This document shows positions 28,701 to 35,416 of a stretch of 64,000 bases of DNA, in pieces; positions within the stretch are counted from its first letter, which is position 1; each line of letters opens with the position of its first letter. The notes under the pieces were generated by a model that saw only the letters and a program-made list of their open reading frames with translations, was not told where the DNA came from and did no database searches. The stretch is from Acidobacteriaceae bacterium. Its GTDB lineage: Bacteria; Acidobacteriota; Terriglobia; Terriglobales; Acidobacteriaceae. The translations under genes and the position numbers were made by a program. Where the stretch lies: the NCBI GenBank assembly GCA_028283625.1, contig JAPWKG010000024.1:124001-188000 (forward strand), in the 5' to 3' direction.

Positions 28701-28945
28701 ACTTTGGCGATGCAGGACGGAACAGCATCGATGGCCCGGGATATACGGATCTTGATATTGCCGCGGCCAAGAACTTTGCCCTCACCAGCAAGCTCCAGAT
28801 GCAGGCAAAGGGAGAGGCCTTCAATCTGTTCAATCATCCGAACTTCTACCTGCCTGTGACCAAGGTGGATAGCTCTACCTTCGGATCGATCACCACGGCC
28901 TACGACCCAAGACAGATCCAGCTTTCTCTCAGGCTCTTGTTCTAA
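25739..28945 (+). CDS. Oar-like TonB-dependent receptor with N-terminal carboxypeptidase-regulatory domain
   Basis: The 1068-residue outer membrane protein has a signal peptide (1-22), a carboxypeptidase-regulatory-like beta-sandwich (about 25-110: GISTDANGARLSHATVVLTG, GEYTIPLLLPGEYSVRVSQTGF) and a plug region (about 130-240, ending EYGHNNGGQVTVLTK). The rest is a long barrel ending in aromatic Phe (QLSLRLLF). Proteins of this layout are abundant in acidobacteria and resemble the Oar adhesin/secretion protein of myxobacteria. The substrate is unknown. It stands alone between the taurine-like operon and an amino-acid permease. Confidence 0.9.
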   Translation: MRTRLLLVACIFFLVLSAVRLDAQATATLTGISTDANGARLSHATVVLTGKQTGIARSVQTNEVGEYTIPLLLPGEYSVRVSQTGFTSKVVESIVLQVGQVSRLDVALSVGESVTSVDVRGGQVDLDTDSASVGTTITNRTVVNMPLNGRQFYTLALLVPGVYPPVQNSTLGFRGGFNVAGSSEVANYFTLDGFNNVDGANGSPTVRPSIDDIQEFHVQTGVYQAEYGHNNGGQVTVLTKQGSNAWHGTAYEFLRNDIFDARNYFSLRSAPNQLKRNDFGGTFSGPIRSNKTFFFFSYEGLRLVQSVTTLGNVPTPQEQAGNFSALASLSTPTGYSPLVVADNQINTAYMTASQLQAYTVGKALLSYYPQQNTTGTNNYSFTGKRTEHSNQYSMRLDHTFNEKDSLYATLQYFDDPSFEPSNALCGSAQIPGFGCSSPYTGQLYGGAWNHMFSSTLYNQLRIGFQRARGARYGEDDTIPFNETYGINAFDNPSYPNNGGLPYTLITGFATLGSYVNVPQDRRDNLYEYADDLLWTLGRHSIKFGFDAQRFQNNDLFTLYGRGVMQFTSANTGGGTGNALADALLGIPAVTLKTPTAPQSYVRENYFAAYAQDDFKVTPHLALNFGLRWELFGPPNDTQNNFANFNTTTGTPYKLGTDGTSRLPWPNIWHNFGPRVGFSYQPPLSRTTVIRGGFGVMYNQQPTENGLFNLITSTPVRQSQTFVSIPSLPLSLANPFPTNAYTTALTPGGIAKSFQAAQIYEWSFGVQHQFGSTLLDVAYFGSIGRHIPNEINLNQPAEGYASTTLATAGRPYPKYGNITWDESEGASNFNSLQVKVQRNVGHGLNMVASYTYGRSLDNTPGIATSDNASPSFPQNSHDLNADYGRSGFDIKHRFVISPVYELPFGAGKRYATHGIPGVLFGGFQLSGILTVQSGTPATPTYASNISNTFNSSLGSGIDRPNVHGNPNDGPRNVSEWFDTSVYSKPQSGYFGDAGRNSIDGPGYTDLDIAAAKNFALTSKLQMQAKGEAFNLFNHPNFYLPVTKVDSSTFGSITTAYDPRQIQLSLRLLF

Positions 28946-28961
28946 GAAGAGAGAATCCCGG

Positions 28962-28988
28962 GTGGCCTGTTTGTACTGGACAGGTCAC
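28962..28988 (+). terminator. Weak hairpin after the TonB receptor gene
   Basis: GTGGCCTGT and ACAGGTCAC pair over 9 bp (one G-T). Only a short T-rich tail follows, so termination strength is doubtful. Confidence 0.35.
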
Positions 28989-29045
28989 TGATTTCTTGAT
29001 GCTCTTGAAGCAACAAGCTATGCAGAAAGCCGGAGGACTCCGTTG

Positions 29046-30551
29046 ATGCGGAATGGGGATGAGGCGAGTTCTGAAAAACGCCTGGGATTGCTTGACGCCA
29101 CGATGATTGTTGCGGGGTCGATGGTTGGCTCGGGCATCTTTCTGGTGACGGCGCAGATGGCGCGCGATGTGAGCGGTGCGGGTTGGCTGATGCTTGCCTG
29201 GGGAATTACGACGGCGTTGACGCTTGCGGCCGCGCTTTCCTACGGAGAGCTGGCGGCCATGATGCCTCTCGCCGGTGGGCAGTACGTCTTCCTACGCGAA
29301 GCGTATTCGCGCTTCTGGGCCTTCCTCTATGGCTGGACGCTGTTCTTCATTATGCAGACGGGCCTGATCGATGCGGTGACGATTGGCTTTGCGCGTTATT
29401 TAGGCGTGCTATGGCCTGCGGTCGCTGAAGATCACTATCTGGTGGCACCAATTGCTCTCGGTAAGCACTATGCGCTTTCTCTATCTACAACACAGTTGAC
29501 GGCGCTGTTGTTGATCGTTGTGTTGAGCTGGGTCAACGCGCGTGGCGTGGACTACGGCAAGCTGGTGCAGAACGTTTTCACGCTCGCAAAGCTTGGAGCG
29601 CTGGTAGTGGTCATAGCGTTTGGTCTGCTTGTCGGCTGCAATCATGCGGTGATTCATGCCAATTACGTGCATGCCTGGCAGCTGAGTTCGCCTGCTGGTG
29701 CAGGTGCTCCATTGTGGTGGAAGGCGCTGGTTGCGGTCTGTGTCGCACAGGTCGGTTCGTTATTTGCAGCCGATGCATGGAACAACGTGACCTTTGTGGC
29801 AGGGGAGATTCGCCGGCCGCAAAGGAACCTTCCGCTGGCGTTGCTGCTTGGCACCGGAGGAGTGATGCTGATCTACATTGGAGCCAACCTGGCTTACACC
29901 TTCGTTCTACCGATGCAGGCAATTCAAAGTGTTCCTGCGGACCGTGTGGGTGCAGCGATGCTCAACGCGATTTATCCGCGATACGGAAGCACGATCATGG
30001 CAGTGCTGATTCTGGTGGCTGCTGCTGGCTGTGTAAACGGCATCATCCTTTCAGGAAGCCGGACCTTTGCGACGATGGCGCGCGACGGACTTTTCCTGGA
30101 ATCGGCAGCAAAGCTTAACCGGGCCGGAGTACCCGGCGTTGCGCTCTGGGTACAGGCTGCGTGGGCGGTGCTGCTTCTGCTGGTGCGCACGCATGATCCG
30201 GTTCGGAACACGTATGGCAACCTCTACAGCAATCTGCTGGACTATGTCATCTCCGCAGCGCTCTTCTTCTATGTGCTGACGGTGGCGGCGGTGTGGCGAC
30301 TGCGGCGCAAGCGGCCGGAGGCGGAACGTCCTTACAAAACCTGGGGATACCCTCTTGTTCCAGGGGTGTACTGCGTCTTCGCCGGTCTGATCCTGCTGGT
30401 GCTTTGCTGGTATAGAGCTGCGACGGCTCTGCCGGGGTTTGGCCTGATTGCCTGTTGTGCGGTTGTTTATTTTCTGCTCTATCGCCGTGCTTCTTCTTCG
30501 GGGACAAGAGAGCGGAGAGCGGAGTTGCAGCAGGCTTTGCCACCGGCCTGA
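29046..30551 (+). CDS. APC-family amino-acid permease
   Basis: The 501-residue product has about twelve hydrophobic helices. The first holds the family motif ATMIVAGSMVGSGIFL, where the unwound GSGIF segment binds the amino-acid backbone, and a second conserved piece is SYGELAAMMPLAGGQYVFLREAY. It resembles the LAT/SteT group of amino-acid exchangers and importers. A TTG at 29043 directly precedes the ATG; the ATG follows CGGAGGA at a good distance. Substrate is not predictable. It is 100 bp downstream of the TonB receptor and may share transcription through a weak hairpin. Confidence 0.9.
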   Translation: MRNGDEASSEKRLGLLDATMIVAGSMVGSGIFLVTAQMARDVSGAGWLMLAWGITTALTLAAALSYGELAAMMPLAGGQYVFLREAYSRFWAFLYGWTLFFIMQTGLIDAVTIGFARYLGVLWPAVAEDHYLVAPIALGKHYALSLSTTQLTALLLIVVLSWVNARGVDYGKLVQNVFTLAKLGALVVVIAFGLLVGCNHAVIHANYVHAWQLSSPAGAGAPLWWKALVAVCVAQVGSLFAADAWNNVTFVAGEIRRPQRNLPLALLLGTGGVMLIYIGANLAYTFVLPMQAIQSVPADRVGAAMLNAIYPRYGSTIMAVLILVAAAGCVNGIILSGSRTFATMARDGLFLESAAKLNRAGVPGVALWVQAAWAVLLLLVRTHDPVRNTYGNLYSNLLDYVISAALFFYVLTVAAVWRLRRKRPEAERPYKTWGYPLVPGVYCVFAGLILLVLCWYRAATALPGFGLIACCAVVYFLLYRRASSSGTRERRAELQQALPPA

Positions 30552-30612
30552 GGCGGGCGCAGAAGGGGCTGCGTTTGCTCATCGTGCCTTTTTTTTGTGA
30601 GCATGGGTGGGT

Positions 30613-33576
30613 ATGTTGCGTGCTTCCTCATTCAAGCGCTCTCTGCGGTGGAGCGTCTTCGCTCTCTCGCTGACGTTGCCCGCCGGCAGCCTGCGAGCGC
30701 AGTTTGCCGGCGAGGCGACACAATACACGCGCACGGTTTGGCGTCTTCCGGAAGGGCTCCCGGAGGACACTGTCCAGGCGGTTGCTGCGTCTGAGGCCGG
30801 GGAACTCTGGGTCGGAACAACCGGGGGCCTGGCGATTTCCTCGGGTGGTGTCTTTCACGCGTTTCGTGCCAGTCGTGGTCCTTCCATGGAGGGGCAGAGT
30901 ATTTTCTGCCTTACTCTAAGCCGCGACGGAAGTTTGTGGGCAGGCACTGAAGGCGGCGGCCTGTTGCGAATTCGCAATGGTGTAGTGCGCAGTTACGGTG
31001 TGGCAGATGGTTTAACCGATGGCTTTGTGCGCAGCGTTCTGGAAGATGTGCAGGGCCGTCTCTGGGTGGGCACCGATAACGGGTTATTTCTACTGCAGGA
31101 CAATCAACTTCACCGTATAGATCACCAGGATGGCGTGCCGGAGATTGCGGTCCACTCTATTTTGGAGGATCGTGCGCACCGTATTTGGGTGGGTGGTTCG
31201 CGTTTGCTGCGCATTGATCCTGATGGAGCTCGGAAGTTGATTCCGCTTCCCGGGCAGTACAGCCAGAATCGCGTAAAGAAAATTCTGCAGACTGACGATG
31301 GCACGGTTTGGGTGGGCACCGTGGGAGGGCTGCAGCGTTTTGATGGAACTGCTTTTCGCCGCGTTCCTGGAGTGGATGCTACGGTGCGAACCTTGCTGGA
31401 AGGGCATGACGGCGCCCTGTGGATTGGCACAATCGGCCAGGGGTTGTGGAAGCTGCATGACGGCCAGCTACACCGTGTACAGCCAGAGGGCTTGTTGCCG
31501 AGCCAGACCGTGCTGAGTCTTTCGCAGGATGAGAGCGGCAATCTCTGGGTGGGAACGCAGGGCGGCCTGGTTCGTTTAGGAAGCACTCCTGTTTCGTTGT
31601 TGCCTTTACCGAAGGCCAGCGACGTAGATTTTGAGACGATCTCCGGTAATCGCGAAGGGCATGTATGGGTTGCGATGGGCAATCTCTATGTGATCGAAAA
31701 CGGCAAGGCGCGCGAGGCAGAGTACGATCTTGCCGGGGTGAGCGTGCGAAATGTGTATCAGGCTCACGATGGAGCGTTATGGATCGGTACTGATGGTAGT
31801 GGGGCGTACCGGTTGAGCGCAGGGCAGACACAGCATTTCTCTGTCCCCGGCGAGCTGACCAACAACTTTATTCGTGGCTTTACTGAGAGTCGCGATGGCC
31901 GCATGTGGATCGCTACCGACGAAGGCGTGAGTGTTCTTGGAGCGCACGGTGCCAAGAAGCTGACTGAGGCCGATGGGTTGGCCTACTTCAGTATTCGCAG
32001 CCTTTGTCAGGATCATGCGGGTGTCATCTGGATCGGCACGGATCGTGGGCTAAGCGCATGGAGCAACGGTTCGTTTGTGCAGAATGGCGCAACGCTTGCT
32101 CTACGGCAGGAGAAGGTCTGGTCAATTCTCGAAGATCGTCAAGGCACGTTGTGGTTTGGCACGCGCGAGCATGGTCTCTTCCGTTACAAGGCGGGTCACC
32201 TGGATCAGTTCACCAAGGAGCAGGGGCTTCCGGGCAACAGCATCTATCAGCTACTGCAGGATCATCAGGGTCGCTTCTGGATTACAGGGCCGAACTCCAT
32301 TGCCTCGGCTCCCGAGAGCGAGATGGAGAGTGCGGTGCCCTCGCTGGAAAGGCCGCTGAGCGTCACGCTCTACTCCATGCCGTATGGCGCAGAGGATGCA
32401 CAGCTTTATGGCGGTCGCCAGCCGGAGGGTTATCTTGCTCCGGACGATTCGGTATGGTTTCCTACGACGGTTGGCGTAGCGCATGTTGTGCTGCGCAAAG
32501 ACGCTCCGATACCGCGGCCGCCTCATGTTTTGATCGACAACGTACTGCAGGACGGCTTTCCGTTGCATCGCAGCGCGGAGCTGCATATTGCAGCGCCGGC
32601 AACCCGTCTCAGCTTCCACTTTTCCACGATGGATCTGAGACCGCAAAGCGAGGTGCACTTCCGCTATCGGCTCGAAGGCTTCGATGCTCACTGGACAAGT
32701 TCCGGCCCGGAACAGACCGCGACCTATACGAACCTGAAACCAGGGCGGTATCGCTTCCGAGTGCAGGCATTTGATTCGGCGCAGCCCTCTGCGGTGACAG
32801 AAGACGCCATCGCTTTGCGCAAAGCGCCTTTGTTCTACCAGGCATGGTGGTTCTACGTCGCCTGCACTGTGCTGTTGTTGGTGCTGGTGTGGAGCATCTA
32901 TCGCTTACGTCTGCGTGCGGTGCATCAGCGTTATGCTGCTGTGCTGGAAGAGCGTGGGCGTCTGGCGCGTGAGTTGCATGACACCGTCATTCAGGGCTGT
33001 ACCGGCGTCTCTGCCTTGCTGGAGGCTGTGGCCAGTACGGCGGAGCTGGGTGCTCCTGTCGATCTTGACCTGCTGAATTACGCACGCGAGCAAACGCGCG
33101 CCACCATTCACGAAGCAAGGCAGGCGGTCTGGGATCTGCGTTCCGGACAAAAAGACAAGCTCGATCTTGCGGCGGCTTTGAAGGCGCTGGGTACGCAGCT
33201 GGCTCGCGAAAATCGCGATTTTGTTTTTACGGTGGAGGCGCAGCAGCCTGTACTTCTTCGTGCCTCGATTGTGCATGAGTTGACGATGGCCGCTCGTGAA
33301 GCGGTGTTGAATGCGATGAAGCACAGCGGCAGCCGCCGCATTGAGCTCAGGCTTGACCGCAGCGCGCACGAGCTGCGTCTTTCCGTAAAAGACTTCGGCT
33401 GCGGTATCGTGGCAGGAGAAGCTGCTGCTAAGACAGGGCACTACGGCATCATCGGGATGCGTGAACGCGTGGAGCGCGTTGGCGGCAGCCTGGAGATTGC
33501 AAGCGCACCGTCTGAGGGAACCACCGTTACATTCTTCCTGTTGCCGCCATCCAGATTGAGAGCTCCTGAAGCATGA
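30613..33576 (+). CDS. Periplasmic-propeller sensor histidine kinase (Reg_prop, Y_Y_Y, HisKA_3, ATPase)
   Basis: From the ATG at 30613 the product has 987 residues: signal peptide (1-30), then about thirteen propeller blades recognised by repeated LWVGT..GGL motifs (for example RLWVGTDNGL, NLWVGTQGGL, VIWIGTDRGL). A Y_Y_Y domain follows at about 660-735 (FRYRLEGFDAHW and NLKPGRYRFRVQAFD), then one TM helix (WWFYVACTVLLLVLVWSIY). The HisKA_3 box is RLARELHDTVIQGCTG, and the ATPase ends GHYGIIGMRERVERVGGSL. The periplasmic part is that of Bacteroidetes hybrid two-component systems that sense glycans. ATGA overlap with the response regulator gene proves pairing. Downstream lie galactan-degrading enzymes. 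Confidence 0.93.
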   Translation: MLRASSFKRSLRWSVFALSLTLPAGSLRAQFAGEATQYTRTVWRLPEGLPEDTVQAVAASEAGELWVGTTGGLAISSGGVFHAFRASRGPSMEGQSIFCLTLSRDGSLWAGTEGGGLLRIRNGVVRSYGVADGLTDGFVRSVLEDVQGRLWVGTDNGLFLLQDNQLHRIDHQDGVPEIAVHSILEDRAHRIWVGGSRLLRIDPDGARKLIPLPGQYSQNRVKKILQTDDGTVWVGTVGGLQRFDGTAFRRVPGVDATVRTLLEGHDGALWIGTIGQGLWKLHDGQLHRVQPEGLLPSQTVLSLSQDESGNLWVGTQGGLVRLGSTPVSLLPLPKASDVDFETISGNREGHVWVAMGNLYVIENGKAREAEYDLAGVSVRNVYQAHDGALWIGTDGSGAYRLSAGQTQHFSVPGELTNNFIRGFTESRDGRMWIATDEGVSVLGAHGAKKLTEADGLAYFSIRSLCQDHAGVIWIGTDRGLSAWSNGSFVQNGATLALRQEKVWSILEDRQGTLWFGTREHGLFRYKAGHLDQFTKEQGLPGNSIYQLLQDHQGRFWITGPNSIASAPESEMESAVPSLERPLSVTLYSMPYGAEDAQLYGGRQPEGYLAPDDSVWFPTTVGVAHVVLRKDAPIPRPPHVLIDNVLQDGFPLHRSAELHIAAPATRLSFHFSTMDLRPQSEVHFRYRLEGFDAHWTSSGPEQTATYTNLKPGRYRFRVQAFDSAQPSAVTEDAIALRKAPLFYQAWWFYVACTVLLLVLVWSIYRLRLRAVHQRYAAVLEERGRLARELHDTVIQGCTGVSALLEAVASTAELGAPVDLDLLNYAREQTRATIHEARQAVWDLRSGQKDKLDLAAALKALGTQLARENRDFVFTVEAQQPVLLRASIVHELTMAAREAVLNAMKHSGSRRIELRLDRSAHELRLSVKDFGCGIVAGEAAAKTGHYGIIGMRERVERVGGSLEIASAPSEGTTVTFFLLPPSRLRAPEA

Positions 33577-34211
33577 GTAGAAGTTTTGAAACAGATCCAA
33601 TCCGCGTGTTGATAGTGGACGACCATCCGATCATGCGCTTCGGCATCGCGGCCATCATCAATGCGCAGCAAAATATGGAGGTTGTCGCGCAGGCGGGCTC
33701 CGCGACGGAGGCGGTGCAGATGTTCAAGCGCCTGCTGCCGGATATTACGCTCATGGATCTTCGCCTGCCGGACAGGAGCGGTGTTGAGGCGATTCGAGAG
33801 ATCTGTGCGGGCACCCCGGATGCTCGTGTCGTGGTGCTTACGACGTATGAAGGCGATGAGGATATCCATCAGGCGCTTGCTGCAGGCGCCCGCGGCTACC
33901 TGATCAAAGGGATGTCGCATGACACTCTGCTCAATGCGCTGCAGCGCGTGCACTCTGGTCAGCGCTTTCTTCCTGCGGCGGTGACGGAAGCTCTTTCCTT
34001 ACGGCCGCCGGGCTCACACCTGAGCCAGAGGGAGCTGGAGGTCCTGCAGCTGATGTTTGCCGGGAAAAGTAACCGTGAAATCGCCGAAGAGCTCAGAATC
34101 AAGGAAGCCACGGTGAAGACACATGTGAGCGTCATTCTCACGAGGTTGAACGTGCAGGATCGCACTCAGGCGGTGGTTGAAGGTTTGAAACGCGGCCTGA
34201 TTCACCTGTGA
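33573..34211 (+). CDS. NarL/LuxR-family response regulator
   Basis: The 212-residue product starts within the kinase stop (4-base ATGA overlap). The receiver has LIVDDHPIMRFGI and phospho-acceptor Asp in ITLMDLRLPD. The HTH has LSQRELEVLQLMFAGKSNRE and ATVKTHVSVILTRL. It is the output of the propeller kinase. A 37-bp conserved element begins 34 bp after this gene, in front of the GH53 gene, and is a candidate binding site. Confidence 0.93.
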   Translation: MSRSFETDPIRVLIVDDHPIMRFGIAAIINAQQNMEVVAQAGSATEAVQMFKRLLPDITLMDLRLPDRSGVEAIREICAGTPDARVVVLTTYEGDEDIHQALAAGARGYLIKGMSHDTLLNALQRVHSGQRFLPAAVTEALSLRPPGSHLSQRELEVLQLMFAGKSNREIAEELRIKEATVKTHVSVILTRLNVQDRTQAVVEGLKRGLIHL

Positions 34212-34244
34212 AAATAGGGCAAAATGCTGCTCTCCTACTTTCGA

Positions 34245-34281
34245 CGGATACGAAACGTTATCGCGCGTTCGTATAGTTCCG
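34245..34281 (+). promoter_or_regulatory. Conserved 37-bp upstream element, copy A (before GH53)
   Basis: Matches copy B (37941-37977) without gaps at 24 of 37 positions: CGGATA-N4-ACGTTAT-N10-TAYAGTTCCG, with two isolated matches besides. It contains TATAGT at 34272-34277, a possible -10 box, and a 7-bp inverted repeat ATACGAA/TTCGTAT. If TATAGT is used, transcription would start near the GTG at 34286. Confidence 0.65.
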
Positions 34282-34285
34282 TTCT

Positions 34286-35416
34286 GTGTTTAGAACTGCA
34301 AAAATCCCGTGCTCAATTTTCCGGCAACTGACCGTTTGTGGGTTTTTGTCGGCGGGCCTGGCAATCGCCCAGGCGTCCCCTGCTCCGCAGGGCACAGCAC
34401 CGGCAAATCCGTTGGGCGCCTGCCCCCCCATCGCTTTGGGCGCAGATGTTTCTTTTGCTCCGCAGGCAGAGCAGCAGGGAACGGTGTTTACCGATCACGG
34501 TGTTGCGAGACCGCTGCTGGAGACGCTGCGGCAGCATGGCTACGGCTGGGTAAGGCTCCGTTTATTCAATAATCCGACGACGCTTCCCAACAATCTTGAG
34601 TACACCCTGGCGGAGGCCAAGAAGGCGAAAGCTCTTGGCTTTGGGCTCGTGCTCGATCTTCATTACTCCGATGACTGGGGCGATCCGCAGCACCAGATCA
34701 CTCCGCTTGCCTGGCAGAAGATGAAGCACGAAGAGCTGACCAACGCTGTCTTCACTTACACGCGCGATACAATTGCGCGCTTTCGTGAAGAAGGGGTGAT
34801 GCCGGATATCGTTCAGACTGGAAATGAAATCACCTCTGGCATGATGTGGCCTGACGGCAAGCTGCCTGACCAGTGGCCGCACATGATTGAGCTGCTTTCC
34901 GCCGCTGGCCGCGGTGTGGTTGCCGGCACGGGCAATGCCCGTCGGCCGAGCATCATGCTGCACATCGACCAGGGGGGCAACATTGAAACCACGCGCTGGT
35001 TCTTCTCGCACATCCTTGCGGCGCACGTTCCGTTCGATGTGATTGGCCAGTCGTATTACCCCTGGTGGGAGGGAAGTCTGGCGGATCTGAAGGCCAACCT
35101 CGCCTTCATGGCCAATGAGTACCACAAGCCGATCGTCGTGATTGAGACGGCCTACAGCTGGCGCCCTGACAACTACATCGGCAAGAAAGCTCCGTACCCG
35201 GAAACGCCGGAAGGTCAGCGTGAGTTTTTGCAGGCCGTAGCGCAGACCGTGGCGGAAACGCCCAATCACCTTGGCCGCGGCCTTTTCTGGTGGGAGCCCG
35301 CAGTGCGCGGCCCGCTCGCCCGCCGCGGACTTTTTGACGATGATGGCAAGTCGCTTCCCGCACTCAATGTCTTCGACGCTTGCATGCAACCGGTTTCACC
35401 AAAGGCTCAACCATGA
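34286..35416 (+). CDS. Arabinogalactan endo-beta-1,4-galactanase, GH53
   Basis: The enzyme cuts beta-1,4-galactan chains such as those of pectin. The 376-residue product has a signal peptide (cut near AIAQA|S) and the GH53 barrel: LGADVSFAPQAEQQG, GWVRLRLFNNP, VLDLHYSDDWGDP, the acid/base Glu181 in VQTGNEITSGMMWP, GQSYYPWWEG, and the nucleophile Glu287 in VVIETAYSW. The GTG start at 34286 has no Shine-Dalgarno sequence and lies about 8 bases after a possible -10 box. It overlaps the GH35 gene by 4 bases (ATGA). Product galactooligosaccharides would feed that enzyme. Confidence 0.93.
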   Translation: MFRTAKIPCSIFRQLTVCGFLSAGLAIAQASPAPQGTAPANPLGACPPIALGADVSFAPQAEQQGTVFTDHGVARPLLETLRQHGYGWVRLRLFNNPTTLPNNLEYTLAEAKKAKALGFGLVLDLHYSDDWGDPQHQITPLAWQKMKHEELTNAVFTYTRDTIARFREEGVMPDIVQTGNEITSGMMWPDGKLPDQWPHMIELLSAAGRGVVAGTGNARRPSIMLHIDQGGNIETTRWFFSHILAAHVPFDVIGQSYYPWWEGSLADLKANLAFMANEYHKPIVVIETAYSWRPDNYIGKKAPYPETPEGQREFLQAVAQTVAETPNHLGRGLFWWEPAVRGPLARRGLFDDDGKSLPALNVFDACMQPVSPKAQP

